IMG/VR virus record: IMGVR_UViG_3300009428_003824 | Span: 1 to 22,056 of that record | Length of the DNA stretch: 22,056 bases | Direction: 5' to 3' (one strand) | Source: a virus | Shown here: positions 13,170 through 20,039 of the stretch, in pieces | Layout of the letters: every line of letters starts with the position of its first letter | How positions within the stretch are numbered: position 1 is the first letter of the stretch | Program-made: the position numbers and the translations under genes | The notes under the pieces: generated by a model | The model's database searches: none | Told to the model about the DNA's origin: nothing | What the model saw: the letters and a program-made list of their open reading frames with translations, nothing else

Positions 13170-15041
13170 ATGTCACAAATTCAATCCCTTTTAGAAGACG
13201 CAGGGCAAGGCTGGAAAAGCATGCAAGGCGACGCTGCTAGATTGGCTTCAAAGTGGAACAAAACAGGCTTGTTAGAAGGTCTTGCTAGTGAGCAAGATAA
13301 GAATAACATGTCTTTGATCCTCGAGAACCAAGCTAAGCAATTAGTAACGGAGGTTTCTGCTAACCCAGGTGGTGGTGCAAACAACGGTGCTGGTGCTTTC
13401 GCAGTAGGAACAGGTGCTGAGTGGGCGGGTATCGCTCTCCCATTAGTACGTAAGGTATTTGGTCAGATAGCTGCTAAGGAATTCGTTTCCGTACAGCCTA
13501 TGAACCTACCTTCAGGTCTAGTATTTTATCTAGATTTCCAATACGGTGATAATAAGCCATCTTTCCAAGTTGGTGAGTCACTTTATGGTACTTCAAACGC
13601 AGGTACTTTCCCATTCTCCACTCCAACAACCAACTTACAGTTGAACAATGCTAGTGGATCAATTGCAGGTGCTCAAGGTTTGTACGGTGCAGGTAAGTTC
13701 GCTTACTCAACCAACCAATTTTCACAATCTGTAGGTACATTAGCACTCCCAGTTGTTTCAGGATCTTTAGCTTCAAGCGGTATCGCTAAAGCTACATGGT
13801 CTGAACTTAACTATGACGGAAGATTGTCTCAATCTATCTCTAATGGTGAGATCTGGAGAGTTTCTCTTTCTCAATCAGTTATTGCTGGTGGAGCTGCTCA
13901 GGTTGGTGATCTAGATCTTGAGGCAGTAAGAGCATTCGTTGCTATTTCTGCTTCTGCTGCTGGTGTAGTTGCTGGTAGAACTACATCATCATTATCTGCT
14001 GGTGGGTTACTTCCTGCATTTACAAAAGCTGAAACTAGAAACGTTGTTGCTGCTACAGGAGTAGGTACTGCATTTATATCTTTCTTCTACACAGCATCAG
14101 GTAATACTGCTGACGTCGCCCAAAATGGTGGTCCAGGTGGAGCAGTTTCATCTTCAACTTTCAACGTATTCTATAACAAGCGTACTACAATGTCTCCTTA
14201 TCAAATTGGTGATTTTGAAGCTGGTAACACATATGCTGTTCCTAACGCTTTGAATGCTACAGAAATTGATATTCCAGAGATTAACATCCAGATGCGTTCT
14301 GATTCTATCGTTGCTAAAACGAAGAAATTGAAAGCAGTATGGACTCCAGAATTTGCTCAAGATTTGAATGCATATCAAGCTCTTGATGCTGAAGCTGAAG
14401 TAACTAACATTATGAGTGAATACATTTCATTGGAAATCGATTTAGAGATCCTTGATATGTTGATCCAAGATGCAGCTGCTGGTACTGAGTACTGGACTGC
14501 TGAGAATAATGGTGTCTTCAATAATTCAGCAAATGGATTTGCATTCCCTACAGCAACTAGTCAGACTGGTTTCTATAACACTCAAGGACAGTGGTTCCAA
14601 ACTTTAGGAACTAAAATGCAGAAATTAAGCAACAAAATCCACCAGTTAACTCTACGTGGAGGTGCTAATTTCTTAGTTTGTTCTCCAGTTGTAGCTACTA
14701 TCATCGAATCAATCCCAGGATTTGCTTCGAACTCTGATGGAGATGTTTCGAAAATGGAGTATGCCTTTGGTGTGCAGAAAGCAGGTACGATGAATAGTCG
14801 TTACACAGTTTATAAGAACCCTTACATGAACGAAAATACCATCTTGATGGGATTCCGTGGAGGTCAATTCTTAGAAGCAGGTGCTGTATTCGCCCCTTAC
14901 ATTCCGTTAATCATGACTCCTCTTATCTACGATCCAACTACCTTCACTCCGCGTAAAGGATTGTTGACTCGTTATGCTAAGAAGATGATTCGTCCGGAAT
15001 TCTATGGTAAGATCTTTGTTGGAGGACTTCAAACCCTTTAA
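13170..15041 (+). CDS. 23: Major capsid protein (T4 gp23-like)
   Basis: This 623-residue HK97-fold capsid protein matches T4 gp23 in three places. The N-terminal segment contains LILENQAKQLVTE. Residues 92-116 contain VRKVFGQIAAKEFVSVQPMN. The axial region contains SIVAKTKKLKAVWTPEFAQD followed by AYQALDAEAEVTNIMSEYI. The C-terminus ends in GKIFVGGL. T4 gp23 loses 65 residues to gp21; here the matching cut would fall after E61 (QLVTE), followed by a Gly/Asn/Ala-rich stretch. The protein is about 100 residues longer than T4 gp23; the extra sequence is a Ser/Ala/Gly-rich insertion (about 138-345), likely a surface domain. Codons favour C at third positions more than neighbouring genes, as expected for the most abundant virion protein. 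Confidence 0.96.
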   Translation: MSQIQSLLEDAGQGWKSMQGDAARLASKWNKTGLLEGLASEQDKNNMSLILENQAKQLVTEVSANPGGGANNGAGAFAVGTGAEWAGIALPLVRKVFGQIAAKEFVSVQPMNLPSGLVFYLDFQYGDNKPSFQVGESLYGTSNAGTFPFSTPTTNLQLNNASGSIAGAQGLYGAGKFAYSTNQFSQSVGTLALPVVSGSLASSGIAKATWSELNYDGRLSQSISNGEIWRVSLSQSVIAGGAAQVGDLDLEAVRAFVAISASAAGVVAGRTTSSLSAGGLLPAFTKAETRNVVAATGVGTAFISFFYTASGNTADVAQNGGPGGAVSSSTFNVFYNKRTTMSPYQIGDFEAGNTYAVPNALNATEIDIPEINIQMRSDSIVAKTKKLKAVWTPEFAQDLNAYQALDAEAEVTNIMSEYISLEIDLEILDMLIQDAAAGTEYWTAENNGVFNNSANGFAFPTATSQTGFYNTQGQWFQTLGTKMQKLSNKIHQLTLRGGANFLVCSPVVATIIESIPGFASNSDGDVSKMEYAFGVQKAGTMNSRYTVYKNPYMNENTILMGFRGGQFLEAGAVFAPYIPLIMTPLIYDPTTFTPRKGLLTRYAKKMIRPEFYGKIFVGGLQTL

Positions 15042-15067
15042 TCTAGAAATACTTTAGAGTAAAGATT

Positions 15068-15096
15068 GAGCCCCGCGAAAGCGGGGCTCTTTTTTT
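15068..15096 (+). terminator. Rho-independent terminator after the capsid gene
   Basis: GAGCCCCGC (15068-15076) pairs perfectly with GCGGGGCTC (15081-15089) around a GAAA tetraloop, followed by a run of T to 15096. It is the strongest hairpin in the window. Confidence 0.95.
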
Positions 15097-15106
15097 ATAT
15101 GTATAA
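15097..15106 (+). promoter_or_regulatory. Late-promoter-like motif variant ATATGTATAA before phoH
   Basis: One mismatch to the ATATTTATAA core, followed by TAAA as at other sites. It lies directly after the terminator T run and 23 bases before the ATG at 15130. Confidence 0.4.
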
Positions 15107-15129
15107 TAAACAACTAAAGTTCTTATTTT

Positions 15130-15861
15130 ATGGCATCTAACCATCATAATGATGAGGTTTTTAAACAAAAAAGAAAACCTAAAACACCAATTAAGTTTAA
15201 AGTAACTCTTAATGAAGAACAAAAAATAGCTAAAGCAAAAATTTTAGCAAATACAGTTACTTTATTAGCGGGTTCCGCAGGTTCAGGAAAAACATTTCTA
15301 GCGTGTCAAATTGCGCTTGAAAAATTATTCATGAAAGAATGCGATAAAATAATCATAACGCGACCTACTGTGAGCAAGGAGGAAATCGGCTTCTTACCGG
15401 GTGATCTCCGCGAAAAAATGGACCCATGGGTGCAACCTATATATCAAAATATGTATGCCCTATATGATAAAGTTAAAATTGAAGCTCTTATACAAGAGGG
15501 CAAAATTGAAATTGTCCCTGTATCATTTATGCGTGGTAGAACCTTTTTAGACAGCGTTGTAATTGTTGATGAAGCTCAGAATGTAACACACCAACAAATG
15601 CAAATGATTGTTACTCGATTAGGACTTCGTTCTAAAATGATTATATGTGGTGATGACCATCAAGTAGATTTAAAATCAAAGAAAGATTCTGGGTTTAGAT
15701 TTTTATACGCATCTTCTCGTAAAATAAAAAATATGTGTGGTATTTCTTTATTAACAAATCATAGAGATTCTATTGTAGAAGATTTAATTAATTTGTATGA
15801 TGAAGCCGAATCAAATGGAATTAACCTAGGTACATCAGGTTCTAGTGGAAAATATAAATAA
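15130..15861 (+). CDS. phoH: PhoH-family ATPase
   Basis: This 243-residue protein is a single PhoH-type P-loop domain. Walker A is GSAGSGKT (48-55), Walker B is VVIVDEAQ (143-150), and TRPTVSKEEIGFLPGD (77-92) is a hallmark stretch of the family. PhoH proteins are frequent in marine T4-like phages; ATPase activity is predicted, and roles in RNA handling or phosphate stress have been proposed but not settled. The basic N-terminus (residues 9-19, EVFKQKRKPKT) may bind nucleic acid. It lies between capsid and fibre genes, with its own promoter-like site right after the capsid terminator. The end of the gene contains TATAAATA by chance of coding (YK-stop). Confidence 0.93.
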   Translation: MASNHHNDEVFKQKRKPKTPIKFKVTLNEEQKIAKAKILANTVTLLAGSAGSGKTFLACQIALEKLFMKECDKIIITRPTVSKEEIGFLPGDLREKMDPWVQPIYQNMYALYDKVKIEALIQEGKIEIVPVSFMRGRTFLDSVVIVDEAQNVTHQQMQMIVTRLGLRSKMIICGDDHQVDLKSKKDSGFRFLYASSRKIKNMCGISLLTNHRDSIVEDLINLYDEAESNGINLGTSGSSGKYK

Positions 15862-15875
15862 TAATATTTTTTCTA

Positions 15876-15885
15876 ATATTTATAA
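15876..15885 (+). promoter_or_regulatory. Late-promoter-like motif ATATTTATAA (site 4)
   Basis: Exact copy in the 36-base gap after phoH, 12 bases before the ATG at 15898, followed by CTAAAA. Confidence 0.5.
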
Positions 15886-15897
15886 CTAAAACTACAC

Positions 15898-16434
15898 ATG
15901 GCATATTGTCCTCCTAAAACTCCAGCTACTGGTTGTTTAGATGTAATTATACAAGAATCTATTATTCTTCCTAATTTTAATCGGCAACAATCCTATAATG
16001 AATTCACAGTATGTGGAATTAATAACTACGTTACAAGAACAGAAATTATTGATTCTAGATGGAGTGGTTCAGGAATTGGTATTATAGATTTTGTAGGTTC
16101 TCCTTCAGAACAAACTCCTGGATCATTTGTTAATTCAGATGTAAAGTATATTAGAATTACTAATATACCTACCAGTCCAACATTTGCTAGTATTTATATT
16201 ATTAAAACAAATAAAGAATCAGCTTTATTTAAAATAGAACCAGGTAGATCATTAGTATTAAGTAGTGATGAATTTGATGCTTCTTCAACAGCAGATTATG
16301 TAGATGAAACTTATGCTGATAAACAATATTTTGACGATTTCCTTTATATGAGTGAGATTAAAGCAAAAGCAGGTGACACTAACGGAACATTTACAGGTTC
16401 TATCAAAATTGAATATGTAGTAGCTTCGGCTTAA
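15898..16434 (+). CDS. Structural-looking protein, function unknown
   Basis: This 178-residue protein has a beta-rich composition, with many Ile, Thr, Ser and Tyr residues and few long helices. The N-terminus contains a Cys/Pro group (CPPKTPATGC, 4-13). Middle strands such as YIRITNIPTSPTFASIYII (about 84-102) and the closing GSIKIEYVVAS suggest a small sandwich domain. It carries no enzyme motif, signal peptide or membrane segment. Context, directly before fibre-like and neck genes and with a promoter-like site of its own, suggests a virion protein such as a fibre, neck whisker or decoration protein. I do not recognise the family. The next gene follows after 10 bases. Confidence 0.68.
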   Translation: MAYCPPKTPATGCLDVIIQESIILPNFNRQQSYNEFTVCGINNYVTRTEIIDSRWSGSGIGIIDFVGSPSEQTPGSFVNSDVKYIRITNIPTSPTFASIYIIKTNKESALFKIEPGRSLVLSSDEFDASSTADYVDETYADKQYFDDFLYMSEIKAKAGDTNGTFTGSIKIEYVVASA

Positions 16435-16444
16435 AATAATAATT

Positions 16445-16524
16445 ATGGCTTTAACATACAGACAAACAAAAGGATCAGCATTAACCATACAAGAGTTAGA
16501 TGCTAACTTTGCATTTTTTACAGG
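16445..16524 (+). repeat. Duplicated 80-base 5' segment, copy A
   Basis: Identical to 16938-17017 except for one base (AAC against AAT, position 63 of the gene, silent). It starts exactly at the ATG; upstream sequences do not match. Confidence 0.95.
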
Positions 16525-16915
16525 TTCACAATCCATCTCAGGATCCACAGTAATTAGTGGTTCACTTACAGTTGATGGGCCCTTATATGTAACAGGTTCA
16601 TCAGTAATATTTGATACAGATAATGGTGCTTATATTCAATTCCAAGTTTCGGGTACAGCTGATTTTTCAAGAGATGTAATAGTTCGAGATGATTTATTTG
16701 TATATGATGATTTTATTGCTTCAGGATCTGATAATCAAATAGGTAATGCAGCTGGTAATGCTTTATTACAAGTAACAGGCTCTTTGTCAACATCTGGATC
16801 AGTAATATTTACAGTTTTACCTACAACAGAACCAACAACAACTGGTACCATATGGATATCAGGTAGTAGCCTCAACCACCCTAACTCTGGGTATTTAATG
16901 ATTAAGAAAGCATAA
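16445..16915 (+). CDS. Fibre-like structural protein with 'LTxxELDANF' head motif (copy A)
   Basis: This 156-residue protein starts with a segment ending in LTIQELDANFAFF (about 13-25). This type of motif begins many T4-like fibre or fibre-attachment proteins ('TkgspLT..ELDnNF'). It is followed by repeated GS-turn strands (SISGS, ISGSLTVDG, VTGSS, VTGSLSTSGS), typical of beta-helical trimeric fibres. The first 80 bases of the gene match those of the next gene with one silent difference. It lies 10 bases after the preceding gene and probably shares its message. The likely role is a short tail or head fibre, or an adaptor for one. Confidence 0.72.
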   Translation: MALTYRQTKGSALTIQELDANFAFFTGSQSISGSTVISGSLTVDGPLYVTGSSVIFDTDNGAYIQFQVSGTADFSRDVIVRDDLFVYDDFIASGSDNQIGNAAGNALLQVTGSLSTSGSVIFTVLPTTEPTTTGTIWISGSSLNHPNSGYLMIKKA

Positions 16916-16925
16916 ATATTTATAA
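16916..16925 (+). promoter_or_regulatory. Late-promoter-like motif ATATTTATAA (site 5)
   Basis: Exact copy in the 22-base gap between the two fibre-like genes, 12 bases before the ATG at 16938, beginning three bases after the TAA of copy A (16913-16915 is the stop). Confidence 0.5.
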
Positions 16926-16937
16926 TAAAACACACTC

Positions 16938-17017
16938 ATGGCTTTAACATACAGACAAACAAAAGGATCAGCATTAACCATACAAGAGTTAGATGCTAAT
17001 TTTGCATTTTTTACAGG
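16938..17017 (+). repeat. Duplicated 80-base 5' segment, copy B
   Basis: Partner of 16445-16524 with one silent difference. Confidence 0.95.
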
Positions 17018-17234
17018 ATCTCACTCTATTTCCGGGTCTTCAACCTTACCAGTAATAATAAGTGGTTCATTAGAAGTAACAGGTTCTTTTGGTGTTAATT
17101 CGGGTCCAGTTAATATGACTGGAACTTCATTTATAATTACTGGATTACCAACATCAGAACCAGCAACATCAGGTTCACTATGGTTATCTACAGCAACGGG
17201 AGCAGGTTCAAGATTACTAGCAGTTAAAGTTTAA
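16938..17234 (+). CDS. Fibre-like structural protein with 'LTxxELDANF' head motif (copy B)
   Basis: This 98-residue protein is a shorter partner of the preceding gene. Residues 1-27 are identical between the two proteins, and then the sequences diverge. The remainder repeats the GS-turn pattern (SISGSS, ISGSLEVTGS) and ends with LPTSEPATSGSLWLS, which parallels LPTTEPTTTGTIWIS in copy A. The two proteins therefore share both ends and differ by a middle deletion or insertion. The probable role is a short fibre or adaptor subunit. A terminator follows 21 bases after the stop. Confidence 0.72.
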   Translation: MALTYRQTKGSALTIQELDANFAFFTGSHSISGSSTLPVIISGSLEVTGSFGVNSGPVNMTGTSFIITGLPTSEPATSGSLWLSTATGAGSRLLAVKV

Positions 17235-17255
17235 ATAAAAGTACATACTAAATTT

Positions 17256-17285
17256 AAGGGGCTCTTAATTGGAGCCCCTTTTTTT
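17256..17285 (+). terminator. Rho-independent terminator after the fibre-like pair
   Basis: AAGGGGCTC (17256-17264) pairs with GAGCCCCTT (17272-17280) around a loop of about seven bases, followed by T to 17285. Confidence 0.92.
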
Positions 17286-17286
17286 A

Positions 17287-17296
17287 ATATTTATAA
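17287..17296 (+). promoter_or_regulatory. Late-promoter-like motif ATATTTATAA (site 6)
   Basis: Exact copy starting two bases after the terminator T run and 9 bases before the ATG at 17306. It would drive the neck and fibre genes that follow. Confidence 0.5.
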
Positions 17297-17305
17297 CTAA
17301 AAGAC

Positions 17306-18469
17306 ATGGCAAACATTCCTATTTGGCCAGGATCATCATCTTTTCACCCTGGAGATACTCCATTTGGTTTTTATGATTTTAATCCTGACTTTCAAAGAGA
17401 CGCAGATAGAGTAGCAAAATTTTGTGCTTTAAGATTAGGTTATCCTATTGAAAATGTTGAATTACAAGATATAAACTTTTATGCTGCTTTTGAAGAAGCA
17501 GTAACAGTATACTCTAATGAATTATTTGCATATTTACAAAGAGAAAATTATCTTTCTGTAGAAGGTTCTCCTTATTCTTATCAAGAAACTGAAGTAAATT
17601 TTCAAGATGCAGTAATTACTCCTAATTTAGGACCTATTATTGAATTAGCTCAACAATATGGTACTGAAGCTGGAGTTGGTGGTAATGTTGATTGGAACAT
17701 GGGAAATGTTGTATTAACTGCTAGTATACAAGATTATGATTTAGATGCTTGGGCCAAAAATCTTGGAATATCAGGTAGTGATTTAGAAATCACGAGAGTA
17801 TTTTATGAAGGAGTTCCAGCATCAGCAGAAGTTTATGGTGGATTTGCAGGTGGAGCAAGTGGTATGGGAGCTTTAGCTGGTGGTGGTTTAGCTGGTTATG
17901 GAGCAAATGCATTTATGATGTATCCTTTAAACTACGATATAGCATTAATGCAAGAAATTGAGTTATATAAAGAAACTTTATTTCCTAATTTTTCATTTCA
18001 ATTAATTAATAATAAACTTAGAATATTCCCAGTACCAACTGTATCTGAGAATGGTTCTAATCTATGGTTTGAATACATACTTAAATCTGATAGATTTTGT
18101 GTTTCAATTGATATTGATAAAGAAAAAATAGGTAACATATCACAAATGCCCTTTAGAAATGTTGATTATGATACAATAAATTCTGTAGGTAGAAGTTGGA
18201 TATTTGAATATACTTTAGCTTTAGTTAAAGAAATTTTAGGGTATGTAAGAGGTAAATACACTCAGGTTCCAATTCCAGGAGCTGAAGTAACTCTTAACCA
18301 AGCAGATTTATTAGCATCATCAACAGCAGATAAAAATGCATTAATTGATAGATTAAGAGCATATCTTGATGATACATCCAGACAAAAATTATTAGAAAGA
18401 AAATTGGCAGAATCTAATGCTGTAATGAGTGAGTTAGATAAAGTACCAATGACAATCTTTATAGGATAA
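17306..18469 (+). CDS. 13: Neck protein (T4 gp13-like)
   Basis: This 387-residue protein matches the gp13 neck (head-completion) type of T4-like marine phages. Residues 25-80 form the helical start (RDADRVAKFCALRLGYPIEN). Residues about 208-245 contain YPLNYDIALMQEIELYKETL and an RIFPVPT strand. Residues 302-318 (YTLALVKEILGYVRGKY) precede the IPIPG step and a closing helical region that includes RQKLLERKLAESNAVMSELD. A Gly-rich loop at 178-200 looks like an insertion. T4 gp13 is 309 residues. The gene is followed after 4 bases by a gp14-like gene, the order expected for 13-14. gp13 and gp14 seal the filled head at the portal. The name is based on remembered motifs and gene order. Confidence 0.75.
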   Translation: MANIPIWPGSSSFHPGDTPFGFYDFNPDFQRDADRVAKFCALRLGYPIENVELQDINFYAAFEEAVTVYSNELFAYLQRENYLSVEGSPYSYQETEVNFQDAVITPNLGPIIELAQQYGTEAGVGGNVDWNMGNVVLTASIQDYDLDAWAKNLGISGSDLEITRVFYEGVPASAEVYGGFAGGASGMGALAGGGLAGYGANAFMMYPLNYDIALMQEIELYKETLFPNFSFQLINNKLRIFPVPTVSENGSNLWFEYILKSDRFCVSIDIDKEKIGNISQMPFRNVDYDTINSVGRSWIFEYTLALVKEILGYVRGKYTQVPIPGAEVTLNQADLLASSTADKNALIDRLRAYLDDTSRQKLLERKLAESNAVMSELDKVPMTIFIG

Positions 18470-18473
18470 CAAT

Positions 18474-19055
18474 ATGGCTTTATACGGCGAAGCAAGAGAC
18501 ATAAGTATGTTTAGACATATTAATAGGGAAATAATGCACAACATTATATCTCAACAATGTGTCTTATACAAATATGATATTGCAGAAACCAAAGTAAATA
18601 TTTACGGAGAAGGTGCAGAACAAGTTTTCTATCACCCTCCAGTATTACTTTATTGTTTAATTGATATACCTAAACAAGGTTTTCCTACTTCTGATATGGG
18701 AGTTAATTTTAATTGGAAACCAACATTTCAATTTTTAAGAGATGATTTGTTACCTGAAACAGCAACAGAAGCATCAGCACTATGTTGCCCAACAATAAAC
18801 GATAATCCAAAAGGAGCTAATATCGTCCCACAACCAGGAGATATTATTATGTATCAAAAAGGTTACTATGAAGTTGATACAGCGGATCAATCAGAATTTT
18901 TTGTAGGTAAAGACCCAGCTTACCCATTTAAAGATGATAATGGTAATAATCCATTAGAAACAGATTTAAATAGATTTGGATATAATATTGCACTTACTTG
19001 TCAAACCCATTATGTACCAGCTGATAAGGTACAAATACAACTTGAGAGATTCTAA
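18474..19055 (+). CDS. 14: Neck protein (T4 gp14-like)
   Basis: This 193-residue protein shows features of the gp14 neck type: INREIMHNIISQQCVLYKY (16-34), a TKVNIYGE step (39-46), GDIIMYQKGYYEVD (122-135), FFVGKDPAYPF (142-152) and HYVPADKVQ (179-187). T4 gp14 is 256 residues, so this one is shorter. It starts 4 bases after the gp13-like gene, and its stop overlaps the next ATG by one base (TAATG). The three genes are one translational unit. It probably joins gp13 on the portal ring to form the head-tail connector. Confidence 0.72.
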   Translation: MALYGEARDISMFRHINREIMHNIISQQCVLYKYDIAETKVNIYGEGAEQVFYHPPVLLYCLIDIPKQGFPTSDMGVNFNWKPTFQFLRDDLLPETATEASALCCPTINDNPKGANIVPQPGDIIMYQKGYYEVDTADQSEFFVGKDPAYPFKDDNGNNPLETDLNRFGYNIALTCQTHYVPADKVQIQLERF

Positions 19056-20023
19056 TGCCAGATTATAGAAAACCAATACCAAAATCTCAAAAAGAGATAT
19101 CTAATAGTTTACAGGTACCTACAGATGCTACTGCAGGTAATCCTAATCCTACTAATGAATACTCTCAATTCCCAGATGTAAATCAATCTGGGATTCCTTT
19201 TAATCGTTCTGAACAAATGTCTCGTAAAGGAGATACTTATAAAGACTTTACAGTAGGTTTAAGAGATATTGATGAAGCTATTTTTTATTATTTTGAAAAT
19301 GTAATTCGTCCTTTTGTAATTCAAAATGGAGAAAGAAGAGCAGTTCCTATTATTTATGGTTCTCCTGAAAGATGGAAATCATTTCAAAAAGATGGATATT
19401 ATCGGGATTTAAAAGGAGCTATTATGTCTCCTATAATCATGTTTAAAAGAGATAGTATAACTAAAAATAGAAAAATAGCAAATAAATTAGATGCTAATAT
19501 GCCTAATTTATATACATCTTGGCAAAAATCTTGGAATAGTAAAAACTTTTACTCTAATTTTAATTTATTAAATAATAGAGTCCAATCTAAACAATTTGTA
19601 GCTAATGTAGTCCCAGATTATGTTAACTTATCATATAGTGTAGTTATACAAACTTATTATGTTGAACAATTAAACAAAATAATTGAAGCATGTGAATACG
19701 CATCAGATGCGTACTGGGGTAACCCTCAAAGGTATCAATTTATGGCTCAAATAGATAGTTTTAATTCTGTAAATGAATTACCACAAGATGAAATGAGAGT
19801 TGTAAGTAGTACATTTAATATTAATATGTATGGTTATATAATTCCGGACACAGTACAAAAACAACTGAGTTCAGTAAAAAAATATAATTCAAAATCAAAA
19901 ATTATAATTTCTATGGAAACCACATCTTCACCAGAAATATTTGAGCCTAACGTACAAATAACGCCTGATAATAGAAGAAGAGTTGATCCTAGCGAACGTA
20001 GAAGAAGTAATGCAGACGAATAA
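19055..20023 (+). CDS. Probable tail-completion/sheath-terminator protein (gp15-like by position)
   Basis: This 322-residue protein contains stretches I have seen in structural genes of environmental T4-like phages: VPIIYGSPERWKS (97-109), SPIIMFKRDSITKNR (125-139), PDYVNLSYSVVIQTYYVEQLNKI (187-209) and SDAYWGNPQRYQF (217-229). The first 60 residues and the last 30 (RRRVDPSERRRS) are polar and probably disordered or used for contacts. It follows gp13-like and gp14-like genes directly, where T4 has gp15 (272 residues), which caps the tail tube and sheath. The assignment to gp15 rests on order and size more than on a sequence signature; another tail-completion protein is possible. Confidence 0.6.
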   Translation: MPDYRKPIPKSQKEISNSLQVPTDATAGNPNPTNEYSQFPDVNQSGIPFNRSEQMSRKGDTYKDFTVGLRDIDEAIFYYFENVIRPFVIQNGERRAVPIIYGSPERWKSFQKDGYYRDLKGAIMSPIIMFKRDSITKNRKIANKLDANMPNLYTSWQKSWNSKNFYSNFNLLNNRVQSKQFVANVVPDYVNLSYSVVIQTYYVEQLNKIIEACEYASDAYWGNPQRYQFMAQIDSFNSVNELPQDEMRVVSSTFNINMYGYIIPDTVQKQLSSVKKYNSKSKIIISMETTSSPEIFEPNVQITPDNRRRVDPSERRRSNADE

Positions 20024-20039
20024 AAAAGTATAATTAAAG

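Noticed and set aside
15853-15860. Exact T4 late promoter string TATAAATA
   Set aside because: It is formed by the last codons of phoH (Tyr-Lys-stop). The recurring ATATTTATAA site lies 16 bases further on and fits the pattern at other genes.
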